Below, in pieces: positions 63,222-64,000 of a stretch of 64,000 nt of DNA (within the stretch, counting starts at the first letter, position 1; every line of letters starts with the position of its first letter). A program made the position numbers and the translations under genes. The stretch covers positions 4,813,136 through 4,877,135 of the forward strand of contig NZ_JH976537.1 of NCBI RefSeq assembly GCF_000309385.1, given 5' to 3'. The notes under the pieces are model-generated. The model had not been told where the DNA came from. It worked only from the letters and a program-made list of their open reading frames with translations, and ran no database searches. This DNA comes from Nodosilinea nodulosa PCC 7104. Its GTDB lineage: Bacteria > Cyanobacteriota > Cyanobacteriia > Phormidesmidales > Phormidesmidaceae.

Positions 63222-63563
63222 CTATGTCGCCTCGGCGATCGCCTGCTCCAGGGCATTACAAAAGCCCGCCAGCTGAGCGAGCTTTTCGATCAGCTGGCGC
63301 TGGCGCTGCTGGGTGGTCGTCGACTGACGGGCCGCCTGCAAAAAGGCCACATCCATGGCCAGCAGCCGCAGGGTGCGGTTCATCTCTGTAATGATCGGCT
63401 GGGCGCTGACGATCGCGTCCCCCAGGGGCAAAATCTGGTGCTGAAAATGCTGCTGAGCCAGCAAAAACTGCGCCTGGATCTGCCCGCCGTCGGGGTTGGC
63501 CGACCGCGCCAGGGTCTCCAGAGATTGCAGCTGCGATCGCAAATTTGACAGGGCATTTATCAT
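63222..63563 (-). CDS. patD: PatD family protein
   Basis: 113 residues from ATG 63563. The conserved segment ITEMNRTLRLLAMDVAFLQAARQ matches PatD, a small protein that limits heterocyst frequency in Anabaena; related proteins occur in non-heterocystous cyanobacteria, where the role is unknown. Two helical hairpins are predicted, with no membrane segment. An upstream in-frame start at 63707 would add 48 residues unlike the family. Confidence 0.78.
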   Translation of the reverse strand: MINALSNLRSQLQSLETLARSANPDGGQIQAQFLLAQQHFQHQILPLGDAIVSAQPIITEMNRTLRLLAMDVAFLQAARQSTTTQQRQRQLIEKLAQLAGFCNALEQAIAEAT

Positions 63564-64000
63564 AGGTATATGCCCTTTAGGGCAGTGAGTGAAGACTCTT
63601 GGCCGCGTTTTACCGTCGCCGGAGACAAATTGCCAGTTCCCCCCTGGGGGGACAAATGTTAAGGTTAATACACAACACTCCATCAGCCGAAAGCTGGCCA
63701 TTAGCATTTATTGCGCCGTGGCCAGAAGAGGCGATTTCCTCAGGGTTATGGTGTAGGTTATCTCTATCCCAACGGGCTGCTCTCGGGCAGTTGCATCGCG
63801 TTCTTTGGCAGAACGTCTGTACGAGTTTTGCCGGAGTTTTTGCCTTTAATTTAATTTATGCGTCTGACGGGTATTTTCGCTTTCTCAGATGGTCAATCGC
63901 CTAATTAACGGTTGCCCTCTTTGATTTTCGTTACAGACCTAAATACCCTGTTCAACGATTTGCCATTGGTCCTGGCACTGTTTTAGCTTATCCGTTTCTG
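63564..64000. other. End of window, no gene seen
   Basis: About 437 bp to the window edge. No frame with convincing codon use on either strand; AT content rises after 63840. A gene may begin beyond the window. The promoter of the patD-like gene should lie here. Confidence 0.35.

Noticed and set aside
63599-63904. Plus-strand frame near the window end
   Set aside because: Runs opposite to the patD-like gene, peptide lacks any recognisable domain, and codon use is unconvincing.

Overview
The window comes from a cyanobacterium, probably a Leptolyngbya/Nodosilinea/Phormidium-like filament. The palindromic octamer GCGATCGC (HIP1) is scattered through genes and gaps on the whole segment. Several gene families are typical of cyanobacteria: a PatD-family protein, a GUN4 domain, PAS/GAF-rich hybrid histidine kinases, RecJ with a long C-terminal extension, and an ArsA-like ATPase with an HSP20-like tail. 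Background GC is high. Several genes (TIR protein at 18.4-19.2 kb, the 26.6-31.7 kb block, two genes at 36.8-38.3 kb) are clearly richer in A+T and look acquired.

Layout. 0-11 kb: a GT2 glycosyltransferase, then a minus-strand overlapping operon NACHT NTPase - hybrid kinase with HPt - stand-alone receiver, then a 1372-residue hybrid kinase. 11-18 kb: pentapeptide protein, tRNA-Arg(CCG), cobO, an MpaB-like oxygenase, a GIY-YIG-like protein, a frameshifted acetyltransferase, ArsA-HSP20 and YebC. 18-26 kb: a TIR protein with an AbiJ-like N-terminus, glk and larE (overlapping), a Rieske protein, a YghU-type GST, a pair of glycosyltransferases and a lipoprotein of the phosphodiester glycosidase family. 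26-33 kb: a low-GC block with a membrane coiled-coil protein, a large membrane-anchored NACHT protein and a 21-bp tandem array. 33-43 kb: a two-subunit sodium:solute symporter with hairpin repeats after each gene, a MITE with a clear target duplication, an LRAT-fold protein, a low-GC soluble + membrane gene pair, a zinc metalloprotease and recJ. 43-50 kb: toxin-antitoxin remnants in which two toxins carry single in-frame stops, tRNA-Leu(CAA), an M48 peptidase, a small transporter, ParA, two G/C-run minisatellites and a site-2 protease. 50-56 kb: an IS630-type element, a RAYT transposase and a NACHT-FGE-GUN4 fusion with a second 21-bp array just upstream. 56-64 kb: cimA, a ferredoxin, an alpha/beta hydrolase, a double ABC ATPase, a zinc-ribbon protein and PatD.

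The strongest theme is signal-transduction NTPases: three NACHT (STAND) proteins with different partners (two-component system, membrane coiled coil, fused GUN4). Two of the three are preceded on the same strand by a 21-bp tandem array encoding heptad repeats. Together with the TIR protein, the toxin-antitoxin remnants and the low-GC gene pair, this suggests stress-sensing or phage-defence cargo scattered among housekeeping genes. These roles are inferred from domain architecture; none is demonstrated here.
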